From: Saposhnikovia divaricata
Taxonomy: Eukaryota; Streptophyta; Magnoliopsida; Apiales; Apiaceae
Length of the DNA: 64,000 bases
Assembly (NCBI GenBank): GCA_036435485.1
Contig: CM071600.1
Coordinates: 112,522,046-112,586,045, forward strand
Reading direction: 5' to 3'
Below the pieces are notes generated by a model. The model searched no databases, was not told where the DNA came from, and saw nothing but the letters and a program-made list of their open reading frames with translations. Made by a program: the position numbers and the translations under genes. Of this stretch, positions 21,641 through 32,241 are shown piece after piece (position 1 is the stretch's first letter; each line of letters starts with the position of its first letter).

Positions 21641-22350
21641 TTAATACTAGCTTATAACCCGTGCGATGCACAATTTTTTTTGATATGTATTAAATTTTAT
21701 TTTATGTTGCCATTATATTTTTAGATAATCATTATTTACAATATTTTATTTAAATTTTAATTTACATAATTTAATATAAATTTAATTAATGATATGCATG
21801 GTTTAAAAGTTATAGTATAAAATTTTAAAATAAGTATATTGTTGATGGAATTCGAACCTTAAAATTTTAGAAAATTAATTTATTCATATAATATATCTAA
21901 TCATTAGATCTAACGATACTATTTTTTTACAAAAAATCTAATGATTATTATTCGTAGTATACGAATTTTTGTTATATTTTGTTTGGGATTAGAAGATATG
22001 GTGTGATATTTTTTTTGGTATATATCAATTATTGCAAGATTCTGTTTTAAATTAAAAGTTAACGTGTTTTAATTAGAAAAAAATATTATTGATTGAAAGA
22101 TATGATATTTTAGGTGTTTATAAAAAGTAATATCATTAATTAAAAGTAAAAAAAAATTAATTAAAAAAGCAATCAGCTAATTATCATTAATCATATTATT
22201 TTATTATTTATTTTAATAATTAGAATTACCATGCCGAAAACCGAACCGATAAACTTTCAATGCTCGTGCGATGCACAAGTTTCTTTTATTATGTTATAAA
22301 TTTTATTTAATATTACAATTATGTTTATAAACATCCTTTTTAATAATTTT

Positions 22351-24060
22351 TTAATTTTAATTTAATATAATTTAATATACTCATGTTTACGGATTATACT
22401 AATGTTTCCTTATTATAAACGACGTTTATGGATTTTTAATATATTTTATTAATAATTGAAAAGTATGGTGTAATATTTTCGGGTATATATTAATGATTAT
22501 AGGATTAGTTTTAAATCAAGAAGGTAACGTGTTTTAATTCGAAAGAAATATTAATGATTGGAAGATATGATACGCTTGATGTTTTTAGATGTTTATAAAA
22601 GGTAATATCTTCAACTGAAATTAAATGTGAAAAAGGCAATCGACTTATTACCATTAATTTAGGTGTTTTAATAGTATAGATACCATATATATTTTTCTTT
22701 ATAACGAAGGGTAAATAACTGAATTCACGAAGTACCAAAAACAGGTACCAAAACTTTTAATGTAATTTTAATTTAATATAATTTAATATACTCATGTTTA
22801 CGGATTATACTCATGTTTCCTTATTATAAACAACGTATATGGATTTTTAATATATTTGATTAATAATTGAAAAGTATGTTGTGATATTTTGTGATATTTT
22901 CGAGTATATATTAATGATTGTAAGATTAGTTTTAAATCAAAAAGGTAACGTGTTTTAATTTGAAAGAAATATTAATGATTGGAAAATAAGTTACGATTGA
23001 TGTTTTGGGTTGATGACCAGAATACCCATATTTCATTTCCATCTGCCCAAAATGCCTATATTCAAAACACTCCGCCCTTTTTACCCACGGGCCACGCATT
23101 GTGGACGTGCGTATAGGGGTATACGCATTCCAGAATTGCGTGGCCTATGACCACGCATGTCAACAATGCGTGCCTTTTGTTAGATTAACTTCAGGGCTCG
23201 TGAACAGTACCAATGAATACGCATACGGATAATGCGTGGGACGTAATACGCATTCTATAGATGCGTACTCAAAGACACTGTTCATCGTCTTCTTCCCCGA
23301 TGTCGGACGGTTTTTTCTCCTTTTTTCAACCACTTCGTGCACTCTCTACGTGAATCGGGCAACTGCATACTATACACCAAATTGATCGTCGTTTCATCCT
23401 CTACAACCCTATACTTCTCAATTTCAATTTGTTTTGCCGAATTAAAAAGGCACAAAACCAAGTTTTTTTCCGATCTGAAAATCCGATCTACTTGTAGTCG
23501 CTCCTGCGGGGCCAAATAACAACATACGAACGGGGGAAAACGGAGATAACGGTATGGCCATCATTTTGATGTCCTCAAAAGGACCGGATGTTGCCAGATA
23601 TGGGAGAACGGAGTCAGGCGATCTCGATGGCAATTTTTTACCCGTCTGAACGTCGGAGCTGCAAGTGCAAGAATGACGTGTGTTGACGTCAATACGCATC
23701 TCTGTGATGCGTATCTCAGTACACGCATTTCTCTAATGCGTATCCTGGAGTACGCAGCTGGTATGTGCGTACTCCGTGGGTAAAAAGGGCGGAGTCTTCT
23801 GAATATAGGCATTTCGGGCATGTTCCACAAAAATGTGGTGTAGTTTGGGCAATTTCTCTGATGTTTTTAGGTGTTTATAAAAGGTAATATCTTCAACTGA
23901 AAGTAAATGTGAAAAAGGCAATCGACTTATTACCATTAATTATATTATATTACTATTTATTTTAGGTGTTTTAATAGTATATATATCGTATATATTTTTC
24001 TTTATAATGAAGGTTAAACGAGTAAATAATTCATGAAGTACCAAAAAACAGGTACCAAAA
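22351..24060. repeat. Two tandem copies of a 400-bp Helitron module
   Basis: ATATACTCATGTTTACGGAT, AAGGTAACGTGTTTTAATT and GAAAAAGGCAATCGACTTAT each occur once per copy, in the same order. The second copy is split by the insert at 23007-23858. Confidence 0.8.
23007..23858. mobile_element. 852-bp Mutator-like element with hairpin arrays
   Basis: Flanked by a perfect 9-bp duplication TGATGTTTT (22998-23006 and 23859-23867), the Mutator hallmark. Ends are inverted over about 75 bp, best in AAATGCCTATATTCA and ACTCCGCCCTTTTTACCCAC. Just inside, eight 21-nt hairpins with ACGCAT/ATGCGT arms occur: five on the left (23093, 23122, 23152, 23218, 23247) and three on the right (23693, 23722, 23751), mostly 29-30 bp apart. 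No transposase. The middle (23290-23640) has higher GC and could be captured DNA, but I do not recognise it. Confidence 0.8.
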
Positions 24061-24095
24061 TTTTTAATGTTTTGGTTTTTATATAATAGTATAGA

Positions 24096-24460
24096 TTGCA
24101 TAGTTTAGTTAGTCTATTTAATTGTACATATTATTTATTGTATTTGATTTTCTTATACATTTTTTAATGGAAAACTTTGTTTCTTTTTTATAAAATTAAA
24201 TTATTTATCTTTGTTTCTTAAAAAAGGTAGAGCGGCTCATTAGATACAAAAGTTTTATAAAGGAGTGAAGTATTAATTGTCAAATTTAATATTCATGTGT
24301 TATAATTTACATTAATAAATATTTTTGAATATAGGGTAACCTTTCAATTTTGAGAAAAAATAGATAATAATGATTGATGTAATAATATTTGAGATAAGAT
24401 AGAAACCAAAATCCCTCCTCAGCCATCTCCCATATCCCAAAAATCCTAAACATCGTTTTT
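24096..24460. other. Unassigned AT-rich DNA
   Basis: Lies between two Helitron termini. I see no repeat end or coding region. Confidence 0.3.
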
Positions 24461-24704
24461 TTAGTTTAGGGGTTGTCATTAGCTTTTTGGTTGATGAGAA
24501 GCCCCATATTTATTATTTTCGCTCTATTTTGTTTGTTTCCTAATATATCTCTCTCATTATTTAGAGTTTTAGTACTCTGGTGGTTTTCTCTAACCATATA
24601 TTGGATTTTGTTTCTTTCTTCATGTGAGAGTTGGTTTTGTGTTTGTTTCAATATACGGGATCGTAGATCTGCAGAATTTTATAATATTGGTTCATTGATT
24701 TGGA

Positions 24705-24965
24705 TTGTATTGGATCGCAGTTATGGTAAGTTACTCGAATGACGAATCAGATTCATACATTCCTCACAACTACAATAGACTATTAGATTTTCTCTCCAAA
24801 AAGGCTGCATATTTCAGCGACATTAGTGAAGGATTTGCCACAATTGAAAATCTGCTCAACGATCGTAGCTTGAATGAAGGAAATACCAATTTGATCTATT
24901 TTACATGTTTGTTCAATGTTGATTATTTTTTTAGATGTCGTATGATTTTTTTATTAATGAATTAA
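24705..24965 (+). CDS. Short open frame, possible exon of an unknown gene
   Basis: An 86-codon frame whose inner part (NDESDSYIPHNYNRLLDFLS, then KKAAYFSDISEGFATIENLL) has protein-like composition, unlike the surrounding AT-rich DNA. A CAG acceptor-like site lies at 24717-24719 just before an in-frame ATG at 24723, and a pyrimidine-rich stretch lies at 24520-24640, so this could be an exon with an upstream intron. The last codons read into AT-rich sequence and are probably not coding. I do not recognise the protein. It may be a host gene fragment or a piece carried by a Helitron. Confidence 0.25.
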   Translation: MYWIAVMVSYSNDESDSYIPHNYNRLLDFLSKKAAYFSDISEGFATIENLLNDRSLNEGNTNLIYFTCLFNVDYFFRCRMIFLLMN

Positions 24966-25344
24966 TTACCTATAAAAATTAATATTTGAGGTAATAATCA
25001 AATAAAGAAATTGTTAACAATTAAACCTTTTTGTATTTTCTTTAAATATTTCAAATTACATGACAAATCATAAAATTAGGTTAAAATGGTATTGTTATCT
25101 ATACTATGTATGATATCTATACTATATTATAAAAGACGAAACATTAAAAGTTTTGGTACGGTACGGTACGGTACAGTACAGTACTTACCTTATTTAATTA
25201 TTTTACTTTATTACTCTTAATTATTTAACTTATTACTCTTAATTATTTAACTTAATTATAAAAGACCAAAGCACAATCTTTTTCAAAATATTACACGCAA
25301 CTCTTTCCAACACTTTTCCTAAAATAAATAACCAAGTACCTTTC

Positions 25345-26075
25345 TGTTGTGGATGAAAATCACAAGTATTGAAATTGCAGCTAGGGAGTGTGTATTGAAT
25401 GCAAAGGGGGGTGAGCTTCGAGCTTTAATGGTGGCTGCTCTTGTTGTCGGGGACTAACTCGGTCCTAACAAGATGCCTACGTACCTTGATGAATATCAAG
25501 AATCAAGCCAAAACGTAGTTCTAGAGTTGCCTATGTGGCTTGATGCGCCCTCGCGGCGTAGTGACGTAGTGGCTTGTATGTCCTTATTCGAGGATTAAGC
25601 CTAAAACGTAGCGGGACGTATTGAGCTGTGCCCAAAAAACGTTTATCTGAGATGAGGGGTTGCGTTCTTTATATAGGCATGAAAAGCCTAGAGTTAGAAT
25701 AGGGATAGGTGATGGTGGGCAAGTCAACTCCTTGGCCCAATTCTAGAAGTTTCTAACCTCCTTCCATGTAGGAATTAGTTTCCATGTAGTAATAGTTATC
25801 CAGAATCCTTTTCCAGATAAGAGTCAATCCTAATTCCTATTACGTGGAATTAGAATCGTGATATGATTGTATATACTGATTTCTTTCCTTTGTAGGAGTT
25901 GTTTCCCATTATATCTCAAATTAATGAGATGTTGATTTATCCCTCTAATCAATTACGAAAATTAGTAATTAATTAGGGTCTTGGGCCTCGTTACAGGGCT
26001 TCGTATTTGGGCCAAGCTAGGTCTAATTAATGCAACATTAACTATGCCTTTAGGGCTTACTTTTAGCCCATATCA
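25345..26075 (-). repeat. 3' LTR of gypsy-2
   Basis: Starts TGTTGTGGATGAAAATC and ends GCCCATATCA on the + strand. Matches 32242-32974. Confidence 0.93.
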
Positions 26076-26092
26076 TTTGCCCCCCAACTGCT
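26076..26092 (-). promoter_or_regulatory. Polypurine tract of gypsy-2
   Basis: On the minus strand AGTTGGGGGGCAAA abuts the 3' LTR, as in gypsy-1 and gypsy-3. Confidence 0.85.
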
Positions 26093-26210
26093 AGGAAAAC
26101 TGATCAGATTTTCGTAGAAGTTATAATTGCCTTTTTCGAGACTCGGGATCATTTTTATCCCTTACCTGGGACTTAATTTTCCTACCCTTATATGGGGATT
26201 TTATTTTACA

Positions 26211-26290
26211 CTAGTGTTTCACGGAAATCGTCTTGACTGTAAAGTGTGGAGCGACCTACACATTTACGACGATTTGCCTTATTCGAGGCT
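26211..26290. promoter_or_regulatory. Conserved non-coding block (gypsy-2)
   Basis: Contains GGAGCGACCTACACATTTAC and GATTTGCCTTATTCGAGGC, almost identical to gypsy-1 14504-14588 in reverse complement. Confidence 0.7.
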
Positions 26291-26429
26291 TTAATTTGTG
26301 CTTGCTTTTAGCAATTTCGGCACTTTCATAGAGCTTTTATGCATTATTAGCATAAATTATTGCTCAATTTGTCAAGAAAATATTTCTATAATTTTCCTTG
26401 TATTTTTCTGTACTTTTCCTAATATTTTA

Positions 26430-26893
26430 GGAATTTTTATGTACTCACAGGTATTTTTCGTAATTTTTCCTAATAATTTAGGAATTTTTATGTACCAACA
26501 GGTATTTTCCTTAATTATTTCTAATAATTTAGGAATTTTTATGTACCCACAGGAATTTTCCTTAATTATTCCTAATAATTTAGGAATTTTTATGTACCCA
26601 CAGGTATTTTCCTTAATTATTCCTAATAATTTAGGAATTTTTATGTACCAACAGGTATTTTCCTTAATTATTCCTAATAATTTAGGAATTTTTATGTACC
26701 CACGGGTATTTTCCTTAATTTTTCCTAATAATTCAGGAATTTTTATGTACCAACAGGTATTTTCCTTAATTATTCCTAATAATTTAGGAATTTTTATGTA
26801 CCTACAGGTATTTTCCTTAATTATTCCTAATAATTTAGGAATTTTTATGTACCCACAGGTATTTTCCTTAATTATTCCTAATAATTTAGGAAT
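26430..26893. repeat. Nine tandem copies of a 51-bp unit
   Basis: GGAATTTTTATGTACC starts a copy at 26430, 26481, 26532, 26583, 26634, 26685, 26736, 26787 and 26838, with a partial one at 26889. Because 51 is a multiple of three and the unit lacks stops in one frame, a 200-codon open frame (26298-26900) arises. I treat it as a by-product and not as a gene. Confidence 0.92.
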
Positions 26894-27369
26894 TTTATAA
26901 TTTTAAATGGCCTATTCTGTCAATTTTCAAACTTTCAGGGATGACTTTGTCATTTTATAAACTTGAGGGATCAATACGTGAATTTTGCAAAGCTTATGTA
27001 CTAAATAGCTCTTTTGCCATTCAACCTCTTCATTTGTAATACAACCTGGGCGTTGGTATGGCCGCCCAGGAGACCTCCTTTGTTTCCCACGCCCTGGAGA
27101 AAAGCATGGGTGGCGTTGGTGAGTGTTTTCTTTTTTTTTTTCTTCTTCTTTTTTTTTTAACCATCAGGTTTTATACATTTTATTTTCGATAATTTTTACC
27201 AAAAATAAAATGTTGGGCCTCATGCCTTAGAAATAATTTTATAAATTATTTCTTTATTTTTTCTTGATTTAATAGGTATTTTTACCTATTTTTATCATCA
27301 CTCCTAGCCTATTTTCAGAATTTTTAAGGATTTTATTCCTTTTTTAATTTCTGAAAAATGGCTTGTCGT

Positions 27370-27870
27370 TCGAAGAGGAGCCCTGGGCGTGGGTACCCCC
27401 GCCAAGGAGACCTTCTCCTTAGGCACGCCAAGGAAGTTGGTCTCCTGGGCGTGGGTATTTCATGCCTTCAATTTTCAAAATTTGCTCTGGACGTGGGTAC
27501 CCCCGCCAAGGAGACCTTCTCCTTAGGCATGCCAAGGAAGTTGGTCTCCTGGGCGTGGGTATTTCATGCCTTCATTTGTACAACCACTCTAGGCGTGGGT
27601 ATCCCGCCTAGGAGATGTTTTTGCCAACCACGTTTAGGAGATATGGCTTCCTGACCGTGGGTATTTTTTCACCCTCAATTCGTACAACCTTGGCGTGGGT
27701 ACCCCCGCCAAGGAGGCACTTTGTGATACCTTGTTTTATGATTTTAAGTCTTCTTGGCGTGGGTACTTTAATACCCTTCATTTGTTAATCCAGCCTTGGC
27801 GTGGGTATCCCCGCCAAGGAGGCTTTATTTGATCCAACGCCTAGGAGATTTAGCTTCTTGGGCGTTGGTG
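27370..27870. repeat. Palindromic 'GGCGTGGGTACCCCCGCC' repeats
   Basis: TTGGCGTGGGTACCCCCGCC and variants occur about seven times. The palindrome itself can fold back. Two copies form a direct duplication of about 106 bp (27382-27595), with GGCGTGGGTATTTCATGCCT in each. GC content is well above the surroundings. Confidence 0.8.
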
Positions 27871-28409
27871 TTCTAGGCACCTATCCTTTGGGCCAATTTT
27901 CATTTATGGACCGTTTCTTTGGCTTTTGTCGGGCTCCCAGCCTTATTATTTTCGAATTTTTGAGATTCCTGCGGAACCTTGAAACGACCCGTTTCTTAGC
28001 TTTCGTGACCTTCAGGGCCTTAATTCGTTTGCTGAGTCCTTGATTCGAAAACGAGAATTCATTCATGGTTGTTGGTTATCATCAACCATTCAACCTTTAA
28101 CTCTCATTCTAAGATGTTGAAATGATGGAGTCCCTTATTTTTTGCCCCCTTGCTTCATATAGTGAAGGTCTTGCTTCTCGGTTGATCGTTCAAGAAATTC
28201 ACTTGCCACTGAGCACTTGACTTCAAGTCTGGTGTGCCTTGGCTGGTTGTCAACCCTCTATCAAGATTTCAACCTTCTTCTTATACTCATAGGACCTTGC
28301 TTAAGTTTCAATTTTGGCTGGCGGCTCTTAATTTCTAATGACAAGCTCGATTGGAGACAGACTTCCTTGTTGGCCATCAAGGCTTAAATTTTGTGTCGGG
28401 ATTTGAAAT

Positions 28410-29400
28410 TCAAGACTTTAAGTATGTAATGACAATGGACCTCTTATAGAGGAGACCTTCAATCAATGCGTATCTTAACACTCTCACAGACAGTTTCCGT
28501 GCTTTCAAGGAAATATCAAGGAGCCAACCAGTCTTAAGATGAGCTTTGATAGGGTCTATCTGACAGCTTCCTACATCAAACGGTGCCACCAACTTCGAAT
28601 TGATGGTGGGGGTCTTCAGGACTTGGAAGTAGACGCTCCCAGAATGGGTCTCGACCCTTGAATTGAGATAAGGCATCGACCTTTGTATTCTCCTCCCTTG
28701 GGATATACCTGGCACTCATCTAACTGGGCTATCGCAGCTTTCATAATCCTCAAGTATTTGGTCATATTCTTTTCTCTAACCTCAAACTCTCCATTGACTT
28801 GTGAGACTACCAACTTTGAGTCTCCACAGACTTTCAGGTTCTTGACCCTCAAGGCTCTTGTCAGTCTAAGGTCGGCTATCAGAGCTTCATACTCCGCCTC
28901 GTTGTAGGTTGTTTGGAAGTCCAACTTCAAGGCATACTCGAGTGTGAACCCATCGGGGCTTTGCAGAACTTAACCTGCACCACTGGTTTTTGTTTCTGAT
29001 GCCCCATGAAAATAGAGCTTTTTGTTTTTGATGCCCCATCAAAATAGAGCATCCAATATTCCTTCTTCTCTTCCAGGGGTTTCTCACCTTGCTGACCTTC
29101 CTGGTCTATTACCTCCTGCCCCCCGACTTCTTGGTTGTCAATGGTATATTCAACCACGAAGTCAGCCAGAGCCTGGGTTTTGATGGTCGTCCTATGCTTG
29201 TACTTAACATCAAATTTTCCTAGTTTGATTGCGCACTTGATGAGCCTTCCATTGGCTTTCGGGCTATGCAAGATGTTTCTTAGAGGCTGGTCTGTAAGGA
29301 CCTTGATCTTGTGTGCCTGAAATTAAGGCCGTAGCTTTCTTGATGCGGCAATCAGTGCTAGTGCGAACTCCTCAATAGTGGAGTAATTTCACTCGGCCCC
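28410..29400 (-). pseudogene. pol: RNase H region of gypsy-2 pol
   Basis: Minus-strand frames give the RT/RNase H connection (HSPKANGRLIKCAIKLG, TQALADFVVEYTIDNQE), then RNase H: YWMLYFDGASKTK, NEAEYEALIADLRLTRAL, VCGDSKLVVSQVNGEFE. Frames change at about 28930 and 28690, and a tandem duplication of about 30 bp sits right after FDGASKTK (28985-29045). The frame ends at 28410 where integrase should begin, and no integrase motif follows. At the other edge (about 29400-29412) the reading jumps directly from sequence downstream of protease to the end of RT, so the RT core is deleted. Confidence 0.8.
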
Positions 29401-29412
29401 GTGGAGGACACA

Positions 29413-29990
29413 TCCAATTTGCCCTTGAAGGGCTCATTCAGTAATGCCATACGTGAGCAACTTTTCAGGTTCTTCAAGAACTAAGTGAATGGGGACCAAG
29501 TCCTCAGTGAGCTTTACTCTTTGTTTCTCATCTTCTCGGACATCCGTGTCTTCAATTGGGAGGACCTACCCCCCGACTTCATCAATCCTCAAGGAGGCCA
29601 GATAGTAATTCTTTGTTATTGTTCGATCTCTCTTTTCTTCATCAACTCCCTTCCTTGTAGGAAATGTGACCATCGGGTCTTATCTTGAGGCAACCGCCTT
29701 AAACACATGCAAGCCTGTCTTTTTAAGGATTACATTGTAAGCAGAAGTTGCTTTAACCAACAAAAGGTTCAATATCTGAGTGGCCTTTTTTGGCTTCTAC
29801 CCAATAGTTATGGGTAGTTGAACGCCATTAAACCCGTAGATTGGCATGTTCGATGGAGTCAACTGTGAATCATTATATCTCATCTTAGGAAAGACGTCGT
29901 GTAACAGAATGTCCACAGAAGATCTGTTGTCTACCAAGACTCGCTTCACTTGTGAGTTGCCTATCACAGGTGTTATGACCAACAGGTCAT
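29413..29990 (-). pseudogene. pol: Protease region of gypsy-2 pol
   Basis: Reads EFPHDDLLVITPVIGNSQVK, then RVLVDNRSSVDILLHD and NMPIYGFNGVQLP. The catalytic loop, DNGAS in the sister elements, is DNRSS here, so the protease is probably inactive. Downstream traces reach the deletion near 29405. Several frame changes. Confidence 0.75.
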
Positions 29991-31349
29991 CATGGGGAAA
30001 TTCGCCCCTTATTGGCTTCGGCCATCTTAGGTCCTTGTCTTTCTCGATGTCCATCAAGATTTGGCTCCTTGGAGCATTCAACCCTTGGTCCTTGGCTCTT
30101 TCTAGGTACAGAATCGGAGTCTTTGCCATTCCTGGGATACTTGTCCCTAGCATCGTACTCTGGCTCTGCCTTCCACTTCTTTGAGTTGTCATTGTTTCCA
30201 TTATTTCCAGTCATGGCTTCCCTCTTCATACTTTCTTTAGACTTAATATATCTTCCTGCCCTACATTGGAGCATATTCATGTTTTCCAGAGGATGTTTGG
30301 CCAATGACCTTTTAAAATACACGTCCATAGTTCTTTGTTGCAGGACTACCATGGTCACTTGCTCGTCAAGATCCTGCACTCTCTGTGCTTCCTTCATGAA
30401 TATATTCAGATAGTCCCTCGGGGATCCATCCTTTCTTTGCCCCAAGTTCATCAGTGAAGCAGAGCTTTTCTCAAGAGTTTTTCCACTAACACATTGGGCT
30501 ATAAAAGCCTTGTTCAGGTCCTTAAACGAGGCTACCAAATTTGGAGGCAGACGGATGTACCAATGTTGAGCCATGCCCCCCAGTATTTGAGGAAAGGCCC
30601 TGCACTTAAGTGCATCAGATATGGGCTCGAGAAGCAGAGCGTTGGGGAACGTCCTTACATGATTTTCGGGATCACCCGTGCCATCGTGAGGCTTGATAGT
30701 TGGCATCTTCATTTTCCTTGAAATTCGAGCATTCATAATTTCGTCCGTTTAAAGAGCGGAGTTGGATCATCAGATCTCCTAAAGCCATTAGTTTGGCAGG
30801 ATCAGCCCTTGGAGGTTCTCTCCTGTTTGGGGCACTATCACTCACAAGAGGGGGCTCATGCCTTGGCTGAAGAGGAGCTTTCAGCTCTCGGTGGTGGGCA
30901 ACGACCCTTAATGGAGGAGGAGCTTTCTGCTCTTCATGGTGAGGCATCGGCCCTTAATGAAGGAGGAACTTTCTGCTCTTCATGGTGAGGCATCGACCCT
31001 TAATGGAGGAGGAGCTTTCTGTTCTTAATTGTGAGGCTAAAATTGCCCTTTCGATGCTAATACTGCCCTTTCGAGGCTAAAACCACCCTTTCGTATCAGT
31101 TAGAGGGAGCTTGGCCAGAGACATCTTAAACTTCCTAGATGTTGTGGTGTTCATAATTTCGCCCGTGAGAGGGGGAGTATGATTAACTGGATCTGCAAGA
31201 GGCATTAGTGCTATGGGCGCAGCCCTTCGTTCGCAGTTTTCTTCGTCCCTTCTTCGGGGAGTTCTTTCCAAATTGATAACCCTTACCTTCGGGTGTGGAG
31301 TAGCTATGAGTTCCCTCTGACCTTGGTGAATTTGCTTCATGGTGCACAA
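29990..31349 (-). pseudogene. gag: gag of gypsy-2, central and C-terminal part
   Basis: The capsid core is well preserved from about 30736 down: KMKMPTIKPHDGTGDPENHV, GGMAQHWYIRLPPN, YIKSKESMKREAMTG, EYDARDKYPRNGKDSDS. The zinc-like knuckle found in gypsy-1 (CRFHKD...GHDTDD) is not visible. Upstream (31077-31349) is a second frame with an earlier gag segment (MNTTTSRKFKMS), so part of the capsid start appears twice, separated by the 46-bp repeats at 30892-31029. Structural function is doubtful. Confidence 0.75.
30892..31029. repeat. Three tandem copies of a 46-bp unit in gag
   Basis: GGTGAGGCATCG, then CCCTTAATG, AGGAGGA and CTTTCTG start at about 30892, 30938 and 30984. 46 is not a multiple of three, so the array shifts the frame. 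Confidence 0.8.
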
Positions 31350-32060
31350 TTTTTGGAGGTTTTTATCAAGGATGGGTAGTCATAACAATCCTGCCCCCTT
31401 TACTAAAATAACCGTAACTCTTTGTAGAAAATTTCTTTTTGCGAACCGTTTTTTGCATAAGAAACTAGACTCCAAGAGCTTTCCAATGGTGTAGGTCTTG
31501 ATGCCCATAAAATTCTGGAAGAGAGCAGTTTATTCTGCTTGCCGGACGGTCGTGCATGAGGCTTTTGCCCATATGGTCAGTCCCGTTTTTCGCTTTTTTG
31601 ACACTCTAGATGATGTTTTCTTGAGAAATACGAAGAACGAAAGTCGTGGAGAAAGAAAATATCTTTCCAAAGAGTCTAGAACCAATGAATTCTGATGTAA
31701 GATGAATTTGTTATGATTTTTCCAAGATTGCTGGGCTGTTGTGCTTTGCATCTGCGGATCAGTTTAGTTTTTGTCGATTTAGTCCCTCTAGATGACGTTT
31801 TTTCGAAATTCATAAAGAACGAAAGTTGTAGAAGAGAAAAATATCTTTCAAAAAAGTCCAGAATCATTGAATTCCGATGTATGACGAATTTTCTACGAAT
31901 TTTCAAAGTCTGCTGGCCTGCACATGTAATATGCTGCGAATTTTCTTGAGAAATTGTTTATCATGCTTCTTGAGGGGGTATTTAGCCCTTGTGTAGGATC
32001 ATGGGTAATCATCCCTTGAGTCTGAGTCTCTGCCCCCGAGGATTCGTCTCTTGGGGTTGG
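31350..32060. repeat. Insert in gag with two copies of a 182-bp repeat
   Basis: CTCTAGATGA/CG, then AAGAACGAAAGT and AATATCTTTC recur at 31604 and 31786. The stretch replaces the Pro/Thr-rich part of gag and shares nothing with the sister elements. Its origin is unknown. Confidence 0.6.
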
Positions 32061-32101
32061 ATAGGAGGAATTTGAGATCCTTCCGTTTGGGGTGTCGACC
32101 C

Positions 32102-32206
32102 TTATCCAGTGGTTGGAGGCACAACGGTGCTAGAGTTGATGGGTGGCACAGCGGTGCTAGCGTTGGTGTCGGTGATTGTTGCTATAGATCTCCGTGCGTT
32201 AACCAT
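32102..32206 (-). pseudogene. gag: N-terminal gag fragment of gypsy-2
   Basis: Starts at 32206 (MVNARRSIATITDTNAS), 35 bp after the primer-binding site, as in the other gypsy elements. A TAA after 34 codons ends it before the inserted repeat. Confidence 0.7.
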
Positions 32207-32226
32207 GGTTGCTGTGTCGTTTTCCC

Positions 32227-32241
32227 ACAGACGGCGCCAAA
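32227..32241 (-). promoter_or_regulatory. Primer-binding site of gypsy-2
   Basis: On the minus strand TTTGGCGCCGTCTGT directly follows the 5' LTR. Confidence 0.85.

Larger units (their letters stand above)
21647..24095 (-). mobile_element. Helitron A, non-autonomous
   Basis: On the minus strand it starts TCTATACTATTATATAAAAA (24095 down) after an A. It ends in the GTGCATCGCACGGGTTATAA arm and CTAG (21647-21650) before a T, so it fits A|TC...CTAG|T insertion. There is no Rep/helicase coding. It contains a tandem duplication of about 400 bp (22351-22760, and 22761-24060 less the insert) and a Mutator-like insertion. A second internal CGTGCGATGCAC copy near 22264 suggests nesting or fusion of two Helitrons. 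Confidence 0.7.

Noticed and set aside
23093..23771. CRISPR-like array
   Set aside because: Units are palindromic with short variable loops, no unique spacers of the usual length are present, and the unit lies inside a transposon in plant DNA.
25155..25180. (GGTAC)n as a regulatory site
   Set aside because: Short simple repeat at a Helitron end with no further support.
26298..26900. 200-codon repeat protein
   Set aside because: It follows the 51-bp tandem array exactly. There is no support for a start or for conservation outside the array.
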